A stretch of DNA of 64,000 nt from Oreocharis arfaki (Eukaryota > Chordata > Aves > Passeriformes > Paramythiidae): NCBI GenBank assembly GCA_013398015.1, contig VZRR01003435.1, positions 636,462 to 700,461 of the forward strand, read 5' to 3'. The notes beneath the pieces were generated by a model that ran no database searches, had not been told where the DNA came from, and saw nothing but the letters and a program-made list of their open reading frames with translations. Below are positions 1 through 11,321 of this stretch, in pieces; the first letter of the stretch is position 1, and every line of letters begins with the position of its first letter. The translations under genes and the position numbers were made by a program.

Positions 1-1619
1 CATTTGAAGTAGTGTGTTCTGTTAATGCCCTAAACTTGCATGACTACTTTCAGTGAAAATTCATGCTCTTGCTAGGTTGTACAACTGTTTCAGTTTATGA
101 CAACTGTTTACTTGAAAACCTGGCAGCTCCACCTGTATTCAAATTTGAAACAAACCTGTTAAAGTCAACTATATTACAAAATCCACAGCTAAAGTAAAAC
201 TGTTTAAAATTTCTGAAGGACCTAAACTAATGGCTGACTGTTTTTCAGGAGAAGCGCAATCCTCAGGTTAGATTCAGCTTATGAATCTCTCTTTTGAAAT
301 ATCCAAACAAAACAAAAGACTCAAAACTGCAAAGACTTTTACAAAAACTGCATTGATGCTGCTCACAAATCTATGGAGGACAGAGAAGTGAAAAGCACCC
401 CTTTCAGAGTGAGATTGCTGGGAAAGCAGTGGACAGCATTAAAAAGCAAACACAGTCATTTTACTTTTGGGAGAAATGCCTAGATCAAGCTTTCAGAGAG
501 AGTAGCTCACAGCACACAATACTGCACCTGTCAAAGGACTAGAGAAGACAAGAGAGCAGTCTCAATGCATTGGCAGCAGGAGAAAACTTCAATGAAACTC
601 AGGTCCGGGACACTTCTAGCCCAAATGCTGATGGACGAAAAAAAAACAAACCAAAAAAACCCCAAACCAAACTGAATCTAGATTAGATGTAAGGATAAAA
701 AAAACTGAAATAAATGGAAGCATTTTCTCTATTCACAGCAACTAGGTGAAACGAAAGTCTGACCATCTAGCTGAAGTGCTAGCACTACATTTGAAATTCA
801 GAAGCCTTTACTTCATCTTCTGTATCCTCCTCTATTAACCAGACAGTGTCCTTCAACTCGCACATAAGGAATGATGACAAGTTCTGTATCTAGACATTAG
901 TGGTGCTTTCAGACACGTAACCTTTTTTTGATGAGGTCTGCAATACCAATGACACAAAAAAAAATTTGTGGAATAGCATGCAGTTGCCACATTTGAACCA
1001 TTTCACGGAGAAAAGTGGGAAATCCTAAGGAAAATGAAGGAGATTCTCAATCTAGCAACGTCTACATCCTTTACAAGCAGAAGACTGGATTTTTACATTT
1101 TCATAGCACCTTTTCTATGATCTATTGCCTCCTAATCTAAATAAATGAAGTTCTAGTCAATACTTGCACAGTAAACCTTCTACAAAACCAGAAGACTGGC
1201 AGGAAACAGTGTCGATGAATCAGCAGGTGTCACTAATTTGAGACAGATGCAGCTGGAGCACAGCCTTTCACAGGAACACACAAAATCCCTAATAACTTGG
1301 TTATCGGACAGCAGTGCCATGCTAAGTACCATATCCATAACAAGCACATTTAAGTACAGCACACTGTGTACTGTGTACAAACACAGTACAAGGCTATGAC
1401 TTCCCCAAGTTGAAGGCCTACTTGCTGTTTTTAAAAACAGTGTTAGATCAAAATAACCGCTGGAAATACAGAGATCCAAGTGACTGCATATGTTTTCTAC
1501 ACTCATGTTAGCCAGCCAGTAAGACAGCTGCTACCAAAAACAGTCAGCTACCAACTCACAGTCAGAAAATGAGAAAAGAGAAGGTTTTGAGGTGAAAAGC
1601 TCAAACTGAAAGAGAGTAG
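1..1619. other. UBQLN1 intron 1 (3' part), no gene seen
   Basis: AT-rich sequence downstream of the UBQLN1 exon 1 donor on the minus strand. I see no exon, RNA gene or well-preserved repeat; the small open frames here have no recognisable domain. Confidence 0.6.
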
Positions 1620-1838
1620 GTTTAGATTAGCAATTATGAAAAAATTCTTTACTGTGGGGGTGGCGAGGCACTTGCCCAGAGAAGCTGTGGATGGCCCATC
1701 CCGGGAAGTGCTCAAAGCCAGGCCTGACGGGACTCTAAGCAACCTGGTCGAGCTGAAGGTGTCCCTGTCTACGACAGGGGAGCTGGAACTGCTCCCTTCA
1801 ATGTCTCCTTCCAACCCAAACCATTCTATGACTCAATG
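1620..1838 (+). mobile_element. CR1 LINE 3' fragment
   Basis: The order 'attctttactgtgggggtggcgaggcac', 'agctgtggatggcccatcc', 'ccttccaacccaaaccattctatgactc' is that of an avian CR1 3' end. It is a 5'-truncated copy in UBQLN1 intron 1, antisense to the gene. Confidence 0.85.
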
Positions 1839-1949
1839 ACTTCACGAACGAGCTACATCCATCTTCCGAGCCGGCCCTCTGCAGTGCAACAGAGAGAGAA
1901 GTCGGTGAGGAGGGTACGAGGCGGCACGCTTCTCCACTACCCCCGCTAG

Positions 1950-2660
1950 CTTCAGATGGCAGCAGTCCTCTCCTGGGCCGGGATCGGTGTTGCTGCTCGC
2001 CCAACAGCGCCCGGCGCGACCCGGCCGAGCAGAAGCTGCTTTGTCACCGGGAAGGGCCCTCGCCCAGCGCCAGTGGAGGCGGGAGCCGCGGGCCGGCGCT
2101 CCCCTCCCGGGCGGCGCTCCGCTCGGCCCCGGGCCCCAACGCGGCCCCACCAGCCCCCACAGCCAGCTCCGACGCCTCTCACCTGCCGGATGCTGCTGGT
2201 CTCCGAAACGGCGAACTCTTCCTTCTCCTTGGGAGTCTTCACCGTGACTTTGATGATCCGCGGCTCGGCGGCACTGGCGGAGTCGCGAGTGGGGGAGCCC
2301 GGAGGACCCCCCTCGGGCCCCTCCGCTCTGTCCGACATTGCCGTGTGCGGGCAGGGCAGGGCAGGGGGCCTTGCCGGCGGCTCCCGGAGGCTCCCGGCGG
2401 CTCCAGCCGAGCGCTCGCGCCGCGCCCGCGACACCGGAAACGGCCCGGCCCGGCCGCCGCGCGCCGTGATGACGCAGCGCAACAGGGAAGTTACTAGAAA
2501 GGGGCACCGCCCGTGCGCGCGCCCGGCACCGCGCGCGCCCCCGAGGGGACGAGCGTGCCCGCGGGGACGCGTCCCGAGCCGCGTGACGCAGCCGGGGCCT
2601 CCTCCGCGGGCTTTCCCGCTTCGGGCTGTCACAGCCCCGTGCCTTTGCATCTGCAGCCTC
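1950..2660 (-). promoter_or_regulatory. CpG island / promoter of UBQLN1
   Basis: The stretch is strongly GC- and CpG-rich, unlike the AT-rich flanks, and straddles UBQLN1 exon 1. Upstream of the ATG, two TGACGCA motifs (2470-2476 and 2584-2590, read on the plus strand) resemble CRE/AP-1-type half sites, and a CCGGAA ETS-like core lies near 2433. No TATA box is evident. The pattern fits a housekeeping promoter. The transcription start was not determined. Confidence 0.75.
2183..2338 (-). CDS. UBQLN1: UBQLN1 coding exon 1 (ubiquilin-1, N-terminus)
   Basis: This exon encodes 52 residues starting MSDRAEGPEG and running into the start of the ubiquitin-like domain (KVTVKTPKEKEEFAV), the signature of ubiquilin-1/2. 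Ubiquilins shuttle ubiquitinated or aggregation-prone clients to the proteasome through an N-terminal UBL and a C-terminal UBA domain. The exon ends in phase 0 at ...SIRQ followed by a GTGAGAGG donor. The rest of the gene lies to the left, outside the window. The ATG at 2338 is the first in frame within the CpG island. The low-complexity Gly/Pro/Ser/Ala head before the UBL is usual for the family and varies between species. I chose UBQLN1 over UBQLN2 from synteny with KIF27, QNG1 and HNRNPK. Confidence 0.9.
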
Positions 2661-2673
2661 CACTGACAGCACT

Positions 2674-3104
2674 TTGTGAGGAGTGCTGTGTCCCGTTCTG
2701 GGCTCCTCAGTACAAGGGGAGAGACACAAGGGGCTGCTGCAGAGGGTCCAGCGGGGGCTCACAAAGACAATTTGGGATTTGGAACATCTCTCGTATGAGG
2801 AGAGACTGCAGGAGCTGGACCTGGTTAGTCTCTAGGAGAGAAGACTGAGAGGGGATCTCATCAACATAGAAATATCTCCAAGGCACGTGCCAAGAGAATG
2901 GTGCCAGACTCTTTTCAGTGCTGCCCAGTGACAGGACAAGGAGCAATGGCCGTCATGGACTCTCCCTCTCTGGAGACATTCAAAACCCACCTGGACACAT
3001 TCTTTCTGTAACCTGGTCTAGCTGACCGTGCCTTGGTAGAGGGGTTGGACTGGGTGATCTCCAGAGGTCTCTTCCAACCTTAACAATTCTGTTATTCTGT
3101 GTGA
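2674..3104 (+). mobile_element. CR1 LINE 3' fragment upstream of UBQLN1
   Basis: Characteristic CR1 segments are present in order: gtgctgtgtcccgttctggg, gagaagactgagaggggatct, cattcaaaacccacctggac, and the terminal 'cttccaaccttaacaattctgttattctg'. It begins about 340 bases upstream of the UBQLN1 ATG, at the edge of the CpG island. Confidence 0.9.
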
Positions 3105-3270
3105 TTTTAGATTTTAGTCCTGTTTTTCTCTGCATGCTTTAACTACTTAGTTAAGGTGGTTTAAAATGGTATTTACTTTAGTGGTACACCGTTAGTGATG
3201 CCAAAGTGGTACTAGTAAGTAGGAGACCAAGCCTTGTCAACAAACTTTGTCACACTTTCACTGTGACAGG

Positions 3271-3387
3271 ATCCAAGCGAATGGCCTGAAGCTGTCAGGG
3301 AGGTTTTGGCTGGATATTAGGAAAAGTTTTTTTAGCCCGAGGCTGGTCTGGCACTGGAGTGGGCTCCTCAGGGAAGTGGTCGCAGCA
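3271..3387 (+). mobile_element. CR1 fragment
   Basis: A short internal CR1 piece: 'gaatggcctgaagctgtcagg', 'ttggctggatattaggaaaag', 'agtgggctcctcagggaagtgg'. It lacks the usual CR1 3' terminus. Confidence 0.75.
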
Positions 3388-6300
3388 CTTTTTGTGGTCA
3401 CCCACACCTGCTTTTGCTGATGGCTTTGCTGGTGATTTTGTTGAGCGACATAAACCACCCAGCTGCAACAGCCCCTCACCTGCCATGCCAGGACCTTCTA
3501 CCCCCACAGGTGACACAGTCCCTCGCTGACACAAGCCACTTGAAAGCTTAATATTTATTGTCAGATGCAAGGGACGGGTGCTTTAGATTTACAGTATATC
3601 CACGAGGAAGGTCACCAAGACTTTCCCAACTAGGATCTGGGAATGCAGGTGCCAGCCATGCAACTGTGGTTTGCTGGAGCTCCAGTCTGTAAGACATGAG
3701 GTGTTACAGAGGCCTGTAGTGAGATGCAGAGGTTTGGTGTTGGGAGATGCAAGAAAATTAACTTGGCATAAGTTAATTTGTGAACCAACATCAATTAAAT
3801 AATTCAATACCTGTTGCTTTTATGTTACTTGACACCAGCTAAAGAGTAATAGATAGACATAGTAATAGACATAGTAATAGACATATACTACTTTAAAAGT
3901 ATTGCTAAGGAAGCATTCCGTAGCTGGAAACCACATCTTCCTCAAACTTGGACCAAGAAAACCTCAATCAGAAATTAAATTTGCATTACCAAATTAGGCA
4001 TTCTCCCCAAATATTCTTGCCTCTCGGGAAATTCAAGATGTCTATTCCTGTTTTAGTGTAAAATACATATGTGGCATCGAACTGTAGAATCAAATTTTTT
4101 GCTTAGATGAGGATGGATGTTTCCCACAGTAGTCTGAATCACGAGGTGATTTGCTGGTTTGGTCTGCTCTTGGGGTAACATGTCCCTCTTTGCAGATTGG
4201 TTCAGCTAGTGCTAAAAAAAGTGTAACACTGCATGGTAGGCTCCAAAACTCTCAACATTTTTACTAAAGGAATTTATGACCTGCTTAAAGACCTTAAAAT
4301 AGGAATACCAAAGATTTGCTAAAGGGAATTCCAGGTTTTGCCTGTTCTAGAGCTTTCGTTTGTAGCAGATAAGAATGATTCCAGGCATATTCAAGTACTA
4401 AGCCTTTCTTTGGTCACACATGTTCCTTTTGCCCATTAGTTGTGATGCTGCAAGTTGTGATTGAATTCAGCTGCAGCAGAACACTTGGACACATGCCAGT
4501 GCCGCATTACCTTGTTGACTGGAAGAGTGAAGGACATCATACAGTAACATTCTGCACTGCAATCAAACAGTGATTTCAAGCAGAAATTAGACCAAAGAGC
4601 AAGGAGATTTTCCTCATCCCAGGCTGTTCATAGTTTGTAGATATAGCTCATGCTGACTGTATCATTACATGAGTAGACTTTGTACCACAGTAGCCTAACT
4701 TCTACCTGATTATAGCTAGCAGAAGTTTACAAGTTAGAAGAATAATAATTTGTGTTATTTACTAAAGTATATTTTTAATAAGTGGCAAGGATACTAAAAA
4801 TTTATAGAAAATAACTTGGAAGTTATTGAAAGTTCTTAACTAAGCAAAGAGGGGACTTTAGCAAAGAAAGTTTTTATCTTCGTGTTAATTTTGGTACAGA
4901 TGACAGCAATATGAGATCTCATTCGCCAGAACTGAAAGGGTCCAGATGGAAAACACCCTAAACCAGAACAACATGCATTTGGGCTCTCAGTCAGATTGTT
5001 GAGAACAGAGCTTATAAACAGTGCATGGAAAATGAAAACGATACAGCAAAGAATTTTGAGTTCTTAATCCTCTTAGGCTGATGGATTTTTAAAAACACTT
5101 CTTTCTTGCCCCTTGCTTTTGCTTTTCTTTCCCACTTTCTTCAACCTGTGTTTTTATTACCCCTTTCTAAAACCACCTGTGCAACTTTTCTTCATTAATC
5201 GGTGATATTAAAGAACAGAATTCAGCGTGTTTATTAGAGACCAGCTTAATTTTTATGCCACTTCATTTTCCTCACCCAGGGTTATTGGTGTTTACTGCAG
5301 GAGTTCAGCTTAATTCCCAACTTTGATTAGACGGATTCAATTTGGTATTTTTTCCATAGTTAGTTGATGTAACCAATGCAAAGCCATCTAAATTGGCTTC
5401 AAACAAACAAACAAACTGAAAATGAACATGGAATACTGACCAGACAGTATTTTGAATCAAAGTGAAAGTAGCGGCTCACATCAAGTTGAATCAAATTAAG
5501 AATATTAGCAAAAGGTTTTGAACCAGTTTGGCTGAATTCTGTTTAATGTTTTACCTGATATTAGTGACACAATCTTGAATTTAGACAAGGCCTCAGGTGG
5601 TCTAATGACAGTAAAACTTACATACAATATCTCCAAAGTTCTGCTGTAAATGATGCATAACATTCCTTGTATTTCTGAATATTGAAACCAAAAGAGAATA
5701 CAAACACCTGTGATTCATAAAAGGGAAAAAGTATAGACTTCTACTTTCATATGGCATTAAAAAGATATTCTATATATTGCTTTCCATTCCTTATTTGACA
5801 GAACAAAGTTTAGGGCTCTTGTTTTAGACTCAGTTAAAGGGGCTAAATTAAAAAAGCTTCGTGCTAAAGCATAACTGAGTAGACAGCAATTATCTCCTGC
5901 TGTGGATAGCGGGCTGACTGTGCGTATACTCTGCCTTTAGTAAGCAAATCTCAAGCACATGCCCGTGTTAGGTCTGAACCAGAAGGCCACATCCTTGTCA
6001 GCTCTTCAATAATTCTAATAAATGAAATCATCTTGTCTCACTTTCAGTGGGATTTGGTTTTTGGTGATTGCTTTTCTAGTTCCTACCTAAAATCACCCAT
6101 TCAAAAGTCTAGGAAAAAGAATCATCCTTTTCATTGTCCTCATCCATTAACAGGTATTTTCCAATTGTACTCCACAACTTTTGCCCTAACCCAAGTTACT
6201 TTTGTTAGTTAGATTCACAAAAATCATATTTAAAGTTTTGTAGTTGTCTTTAGTCATAACCATTCCAGAATTCTTTTCTGCAGCTCCTCTCTACATGTAC

Positions 6301-8690
6301 ACTGTGCTTCGGTCTTTCCAACAAGCCTGTTTGTCTCCCTAACCTCTCTTATGTGGAACTTTTTGTTTCATTGGGCATGTTCCTCTCAGTTTGGAACTTT
6401 AACCCCCTATGTAAGGGTAGCACAGAATCTATGCAGTCCAAACTCTTTCAGTGTTCAGTAAATGAGAGCCTTTTTCTCTTTATTCTGGCTTTTTATTTAT
6501 GAAGGTTTGATTTTTTTTCTTAATTAACCTTTTCGATAAAAAAAGGTTTTATTGTGTTGCAACATATACAATTTACAGCTTATTTCAAAGTAACTAGAAC
6601 AGATACAAAATAGTGTTGAAAATTTGTATAGGAAATCAGAAGAATAACAAAGCTGTCTATTGCCAGTTCACATAAAGTCGCATTCTAAAGTGACTCATTG
6701 TGAGAAAATAGTATCAAAACAATTGCTAAATTTTCCAAAGAAAGCATACTAGGAGTATCCTTCCTGAAAAAGCTACAAAAAACCTTTGTCTTTGTGAACA
6801 TTCAGTTATTACAAATGCAAAAGGAACTAGATATGAGAAAATACCTTTTTTCTTCCAAGAGACATAGGAAGAATTTAAGAGTAAGAACAACATAGAAGAG
6901 AATAAATCAGCTGATTGAAGAATTTCTGTGTAATTTATATTGGATACACTAATTTTATACTGGGCAGGCTAATACAGCAAGTGGTGAACAGGGAAAGGAG
7001 TTGTGTTGAATAATGAGAACTGTATTTAGCATTGCCCAAGTTAGAAACGTGTGTTTCTTTAACACTTAAAAACAGATGGACTTTTTTTGTGATGGCATCA
7101 ACAGGCACTTCTAGAATCCAATTTTGGTTTCATTTAAATAGAACTTCTGTTAATCAGCAAGCATAATACGAACTAATTTTTAAATATGTCAAACTCAATA
7201 GCACAAGAAACAACACAGGTTAGTTCTACAGTGGGGGATGACAGGGTGGGGGGTGGCTGAAGCTTTAACTAAATGTCCTGAAAGAAAAAAAACATCAGAC
7301 CAAATCTGTTGAATAGGGATAGGTGGACAAATTAAAACTTAGGGGAAGACAAATTTATAGAATAGCAGGTAATCAGTCTTTTGGATTTTGGCTTCTATTC
7401 CATAATACAGAATCATCAAATTACTCTCTCTCAAAATAATCCAGCAATTTAATGGTACCTTGAAACAGACTGATTCGTTTTTGTGAAAAGATAAATATCC
7501 TGGATTTCCTAATTCCAAATTGTTTACAAATACAAACATGTTGGAAAAGAAGTCACATCTCCATGTTATGGGCACCACTGATTTGATTAAAGTCTTGGTC
7601 TGGTAACCCTTGGTAAATATTTCCTGTGGGGCAGCAGATAATGAAAACATGTACCACCTCCCCAAGTAAAGGGGGTTTAGTTTGAATCAGACTGGTAACA
7701 TAACAGATTACCTCATTCCACCCAGTAGCATTCTATCTGTCAGGATATGATTATGCACACTTCATCCTGTGTGATCACAGGGTCCATGGTTCTGAAAACT
7801 GGCATCAGTACCATCCTGAAGATGCAGCATTTGAAAACTATTTTCAAAGAGTTGGCCAGAAAATGAACAAACAAACAAAGGTAGAGCAAACAAATTGGTG
7901 AAGCTACAGTAAGACTTTCAGCATTATTATGAAATCTGAATAATTGTGGACTGTTAGCTACATTGTCTCATTTCTTTGAAAAGTCTTATTTCACTGTTAG
8001 TATCTTCATAGAAATAGTTTTCAGAAGTCAGCAATAAGTTGTAACAGCATTACAGATTCATGGTACCTTTATTAATAAAGACTTGCATCCCACTGTTGTC
8101 TCCTGCTGCCCACCCAAGTGAAGTCCTCTCTTCACACATACTTTGCTTTGGAATTGGCTTAGTGCTACAGTGTATTAAAAAAAAAAAAGACTGTTAAAAG
8201 TCTTCTTTAGGCTTACAGGTATTTTGCTTTGTCTACTCTTTAGTCTCTTCTCTGGTTCTTTCCCTCCAACTTCCGTGTTCTCTGCTTGTTTCCCAGGTAA
8301 CTGACAGAGATTTTCTAATCTGCTCCTAATCAGCCAGGTCCTACTCGTAGTTCAACATTCTGTTATGTTCCACTTTAGCAGCTATCACTAAGTAAGTAAG
8401 ATCCCCAGATTTAGTACTGCATTCAGTGCTGCACAAACAATTATGCATTTTTATAGCCATATTGCATTCAGTGACAGTTAACATGGGACAAAAGGAATGT
8501 TTGAGCTTTGTCTTTGTAGTACAAGAGGAATTATTTATTACTAGGCAAGCTCTGGAGAATGACACGTGGCACTTTCCTTAACACTTAGCAGGCAGGGAAG
8601 AGCTTTTTCTATGGTAGTTGCACATGTCAGCATCTGCATTTTGCAGCTGAAAGCGATGAAGGTATAAATGAGACACAGACCATAAAATTT
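3388..8690. other. Intergenic, no gene recognised
   Basis: AT-rich sequence between UBQLN1 and KIF27. No exon of GKAP1, the mammalian neighbour here, was recognised on either strand. A small tandem repeat with unit near 'agtaatagacat' occurs at about 3845-3890. Open frames are short and lack domains. Confidence 0.5.
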
Positions 8691-8845
8691 TAGAATCACA
8701 GAATGGTTTGGGTCAGAGGGGACCTTTCAACATCTAAGTCTATCCCACTGCCAAGGGCAGGGACATCTTTCACTAGGTCAGGGCGCTCAAAGCCCTGTTC
8801 AGCCGGACCTTGAACACTTCCATGAATGGGGCATCCAAAGCTTAT
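8691..8845 (-). mobile_element. CR1 LINE 3' fragment
   Basis: Reverse-orientation CR1 3' end: 'agaatcacagaatggtttggg' followed by 'aaagccctgttcagccggacc'. Confidence 0.85.
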
Positions 8846-11175
8846 TGTTTTCAAACCTATTTCCAACCTAATTGTTTTCTTAAATTCTAGTCCTATTTTC
8901 TTGCATTTAAGAATTACATATTGTTGGGAATAGTTCTGTACATTCAGTCCAATACTGAAGTAGTTAAAAAAAAAATAAGTATTTTCTCAGGTTTAAGAGA
9001 AGTTCCTTTAAAGCTGCAGTATAACGAGAATGGAGACCTGTATTTTGTTGTATTTTCTCCTATTACATACAACTGAAATTGGAAATCTGATTCACCACGA
9101 GGAAGAAAATATTTGTTCGTTAATAATTACACAGTACTGCTATTCACCACAGTGGCTAAGGAAAATTACCTTCTCTTCCTGTTTTCAGTCCATGTTACCA
9201 TTGGCTAGATATTATCTAAAGCAAAACCTGAAAAATTTCCATGAGGAATTGGCACTTTAACAAAATCCAGTAAAGCAGTATAGAATTATTTTAAATTATT
9301 TTATTACTCTTTTTATTCATTGCTTAACGTACACTGAGCAGACTGACAGATGGGGAGATCTCTGATATTTCAATAAGTACTTTTACTTGCAGTTAGTAAA
9401 GACATGAACTTTGTTAACAGCTGTTTTCCCTTGAATTCTTCAGAAGCAATAACTTCTGGATAACTTAACAACAACACTGTTATCTAAAATGAAATTCATC
9501 AGCATATAAATAACTAAAAGTTACAACTTCTCTGAGTGCCTGACATAGGTAGGCATCATGGTTTTACAGCATCAGTAACTTGAAGCATGAATGTGGTAAA
9601 AAGTTATCAGCACCTCACATTTTGCCCTTTCTATTCCAGAAGTTCACCATGTACAAAAACATCAGAGGTACTTGCCATTACTCTCATCTGAGAAGGTGCT
9701 GTTAATACAAGGTTCACCATTCTTGTCATGTATCCTGGTAAGCAGACTTAAAACAACTGAACCATGACAAATATGAAATTATTCATATATTGAAAAACAG
9801 TCAGCAACTATACTAGTACAGGACACAAAAGACATTCTACAAATTTGACTGCAATATACAAACAGAGATTTTATTATTTCTAAAGCTCAGTAACAAACTA
9901 TGACGTGGTTTTATTACATGGTATAGCAACATGTTCCATAATGTATTAAAAAGAAAAATAACTAAATGCAGAGTATTTCTTATAAAACTTGCAAATATAT
10001 GCATCAGAAAAAGTTAGAAATTCACAAAGGAAAAAAAGTTGGAAATTCACTCCCTTCTTCCCATTGCTACAGTTTGCCAAGGATAGGTGTTTTCCCACAT
10101 GGATACATACCCTAAACTACATGCTTCTTTGTATATTAGACACAGAATAATCATTCCCACGCTCATTTATAATCCAGTCTCTAGAATATTCATGTTCACA
10201 GTCTGGTCGTGTATAGTAATAAATGTGTAGGCTGATTATCTTGCCTAGAGGGAAAGGGCTGAGCCTCAATTCACTCTGGGAGTAGAGGTATGTGATCAGC
10301 ATTTCTCTGTAGGAAGGCAGGGCACTGTCTGAGTGAAAAGAAACAGAAGCATCCGTTGAGAGGAAGAACCAGTCTTGCTGAGCCTTAAAAAGAAACACCA
10401 ACAGGCCAAGAAGGCTGTATGGTGTATGTGAGGTATTGTGGCAGCATTGAGAGGTATGAGACAACAGAAACAGTGATGAAACTGAACCTTCTTTTTTCCT
10501 CCATATGAATAGCTCTGTTGTACATCTGGATTCTGGCAAGAAGGACATGAAACAATTAAAAACTTTTACTAGCAGTTGGTTGTTGTATTTTGTTTGTTCA
10601 GCTGGTTGGGGTTTTTTATATCAAAGCACAGAGTCATGGTAGAAAGCACTTCTTTTTTCCCTTTAAGTGTGTAAATGCTCTCTTTCAGCTTGAGTAAGTA
10701 AGTAGCTAAAGTAAGTTAGTTACTGAAAGTGTGGCATTTTTCATTGACAATCTCCCAGAAACTTTTAAGAAATCAAATGCATGGCATATACCAAGGCTGT
10801 TAGTTACAATACCATTCAGATGTTTTCAGATAGCAAAATTCCTTTGTCTTAACCATAACAGTTTGAGGTTATGGTTTGTATGTATGGTATGGATGTATGG
10901 TTCAGTTTGTAGATGCTGAAATAATGTTAGAACCCCAAAAAACAGAACGAGAATTTAAACCACTGGCACACCACTGCTACAGCTACAGCTATAAACAAAT
11001 GTCTCACTTGAAATGAGGATAGAGGTAGAATATATTCCTGAAGAACAGTTAATTCAGTAAAAATACGATGTTTTACAGCTATCTGACATAGTTCTTTGTA
11101 TTCATCACTCTTCAAATGGTCTACTGACAATTGCATAAACATTATACTGTACTTACATTTAGTGGATGACAGTAA
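8846..11175. other. KIF27 3' UTR / downstream sequence
   Basis: Downstream of the KIF27 stop on the minus strand. A candidate AATAAA polyadenylation signal (minus strand) is at 9910-9915, about 1.26 kb past the stop, with another at 9870-9875. A 143-codon open frame at 10117-10548 on the minus strand has no recognisable domain. I did not find an equivalent of the mammalian KIF27 tail exons or of GKAP1. Confidence 0.4.
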
Positions 11176-11321
11176 TTATTCAGATGACTCTCCAAGGAGG
11201 CCCTTCAATTTCTTCTTCAGCTCTCTGCTGGTTTTCTTATAGAAAAATAAATCTTTTTCCAGTTGCTGGATTTTGACTTCATACCCTTTCAGGGTTTCTG
11301 CAATACCTTCACTATTTTGTT
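11176..11321 (-). CDS. KIF27: KIF27 terminal coding exon 16
   Basis: Residues 1190-1237 plus TAA (11176-11178): EQNSEGIAETLKGYEVKIQQ, then LEKDLFFYKKTSRELKKKLK and a short tail GLLGESSE. The family-conserved coiled coil is complete, but the long tail I recall in the human protein is missing. A consensus donor-like AAAT|GTAAGTA lies about 20 nt past the stop (GTAAGT at 11151-11156). Confidence 0.85.

Noticed and set aside
1842..2762. Long overlapping frames on both strands (up to 306 codons) across the UBQLN1 CpG island
   Set aside because: GC-rich sequence has few stop codons. Only the 52-residue ubiquilin start is conserved, and it ends at a good donor.
10117..10548. 143-codon open frame on the minus strand downstream of KIF27
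   Set aside because: Low-complexity Ser/Leu composition, no recognisable domain, and it sits in the expected KIF27 3' UTR. Length alone is not enough.
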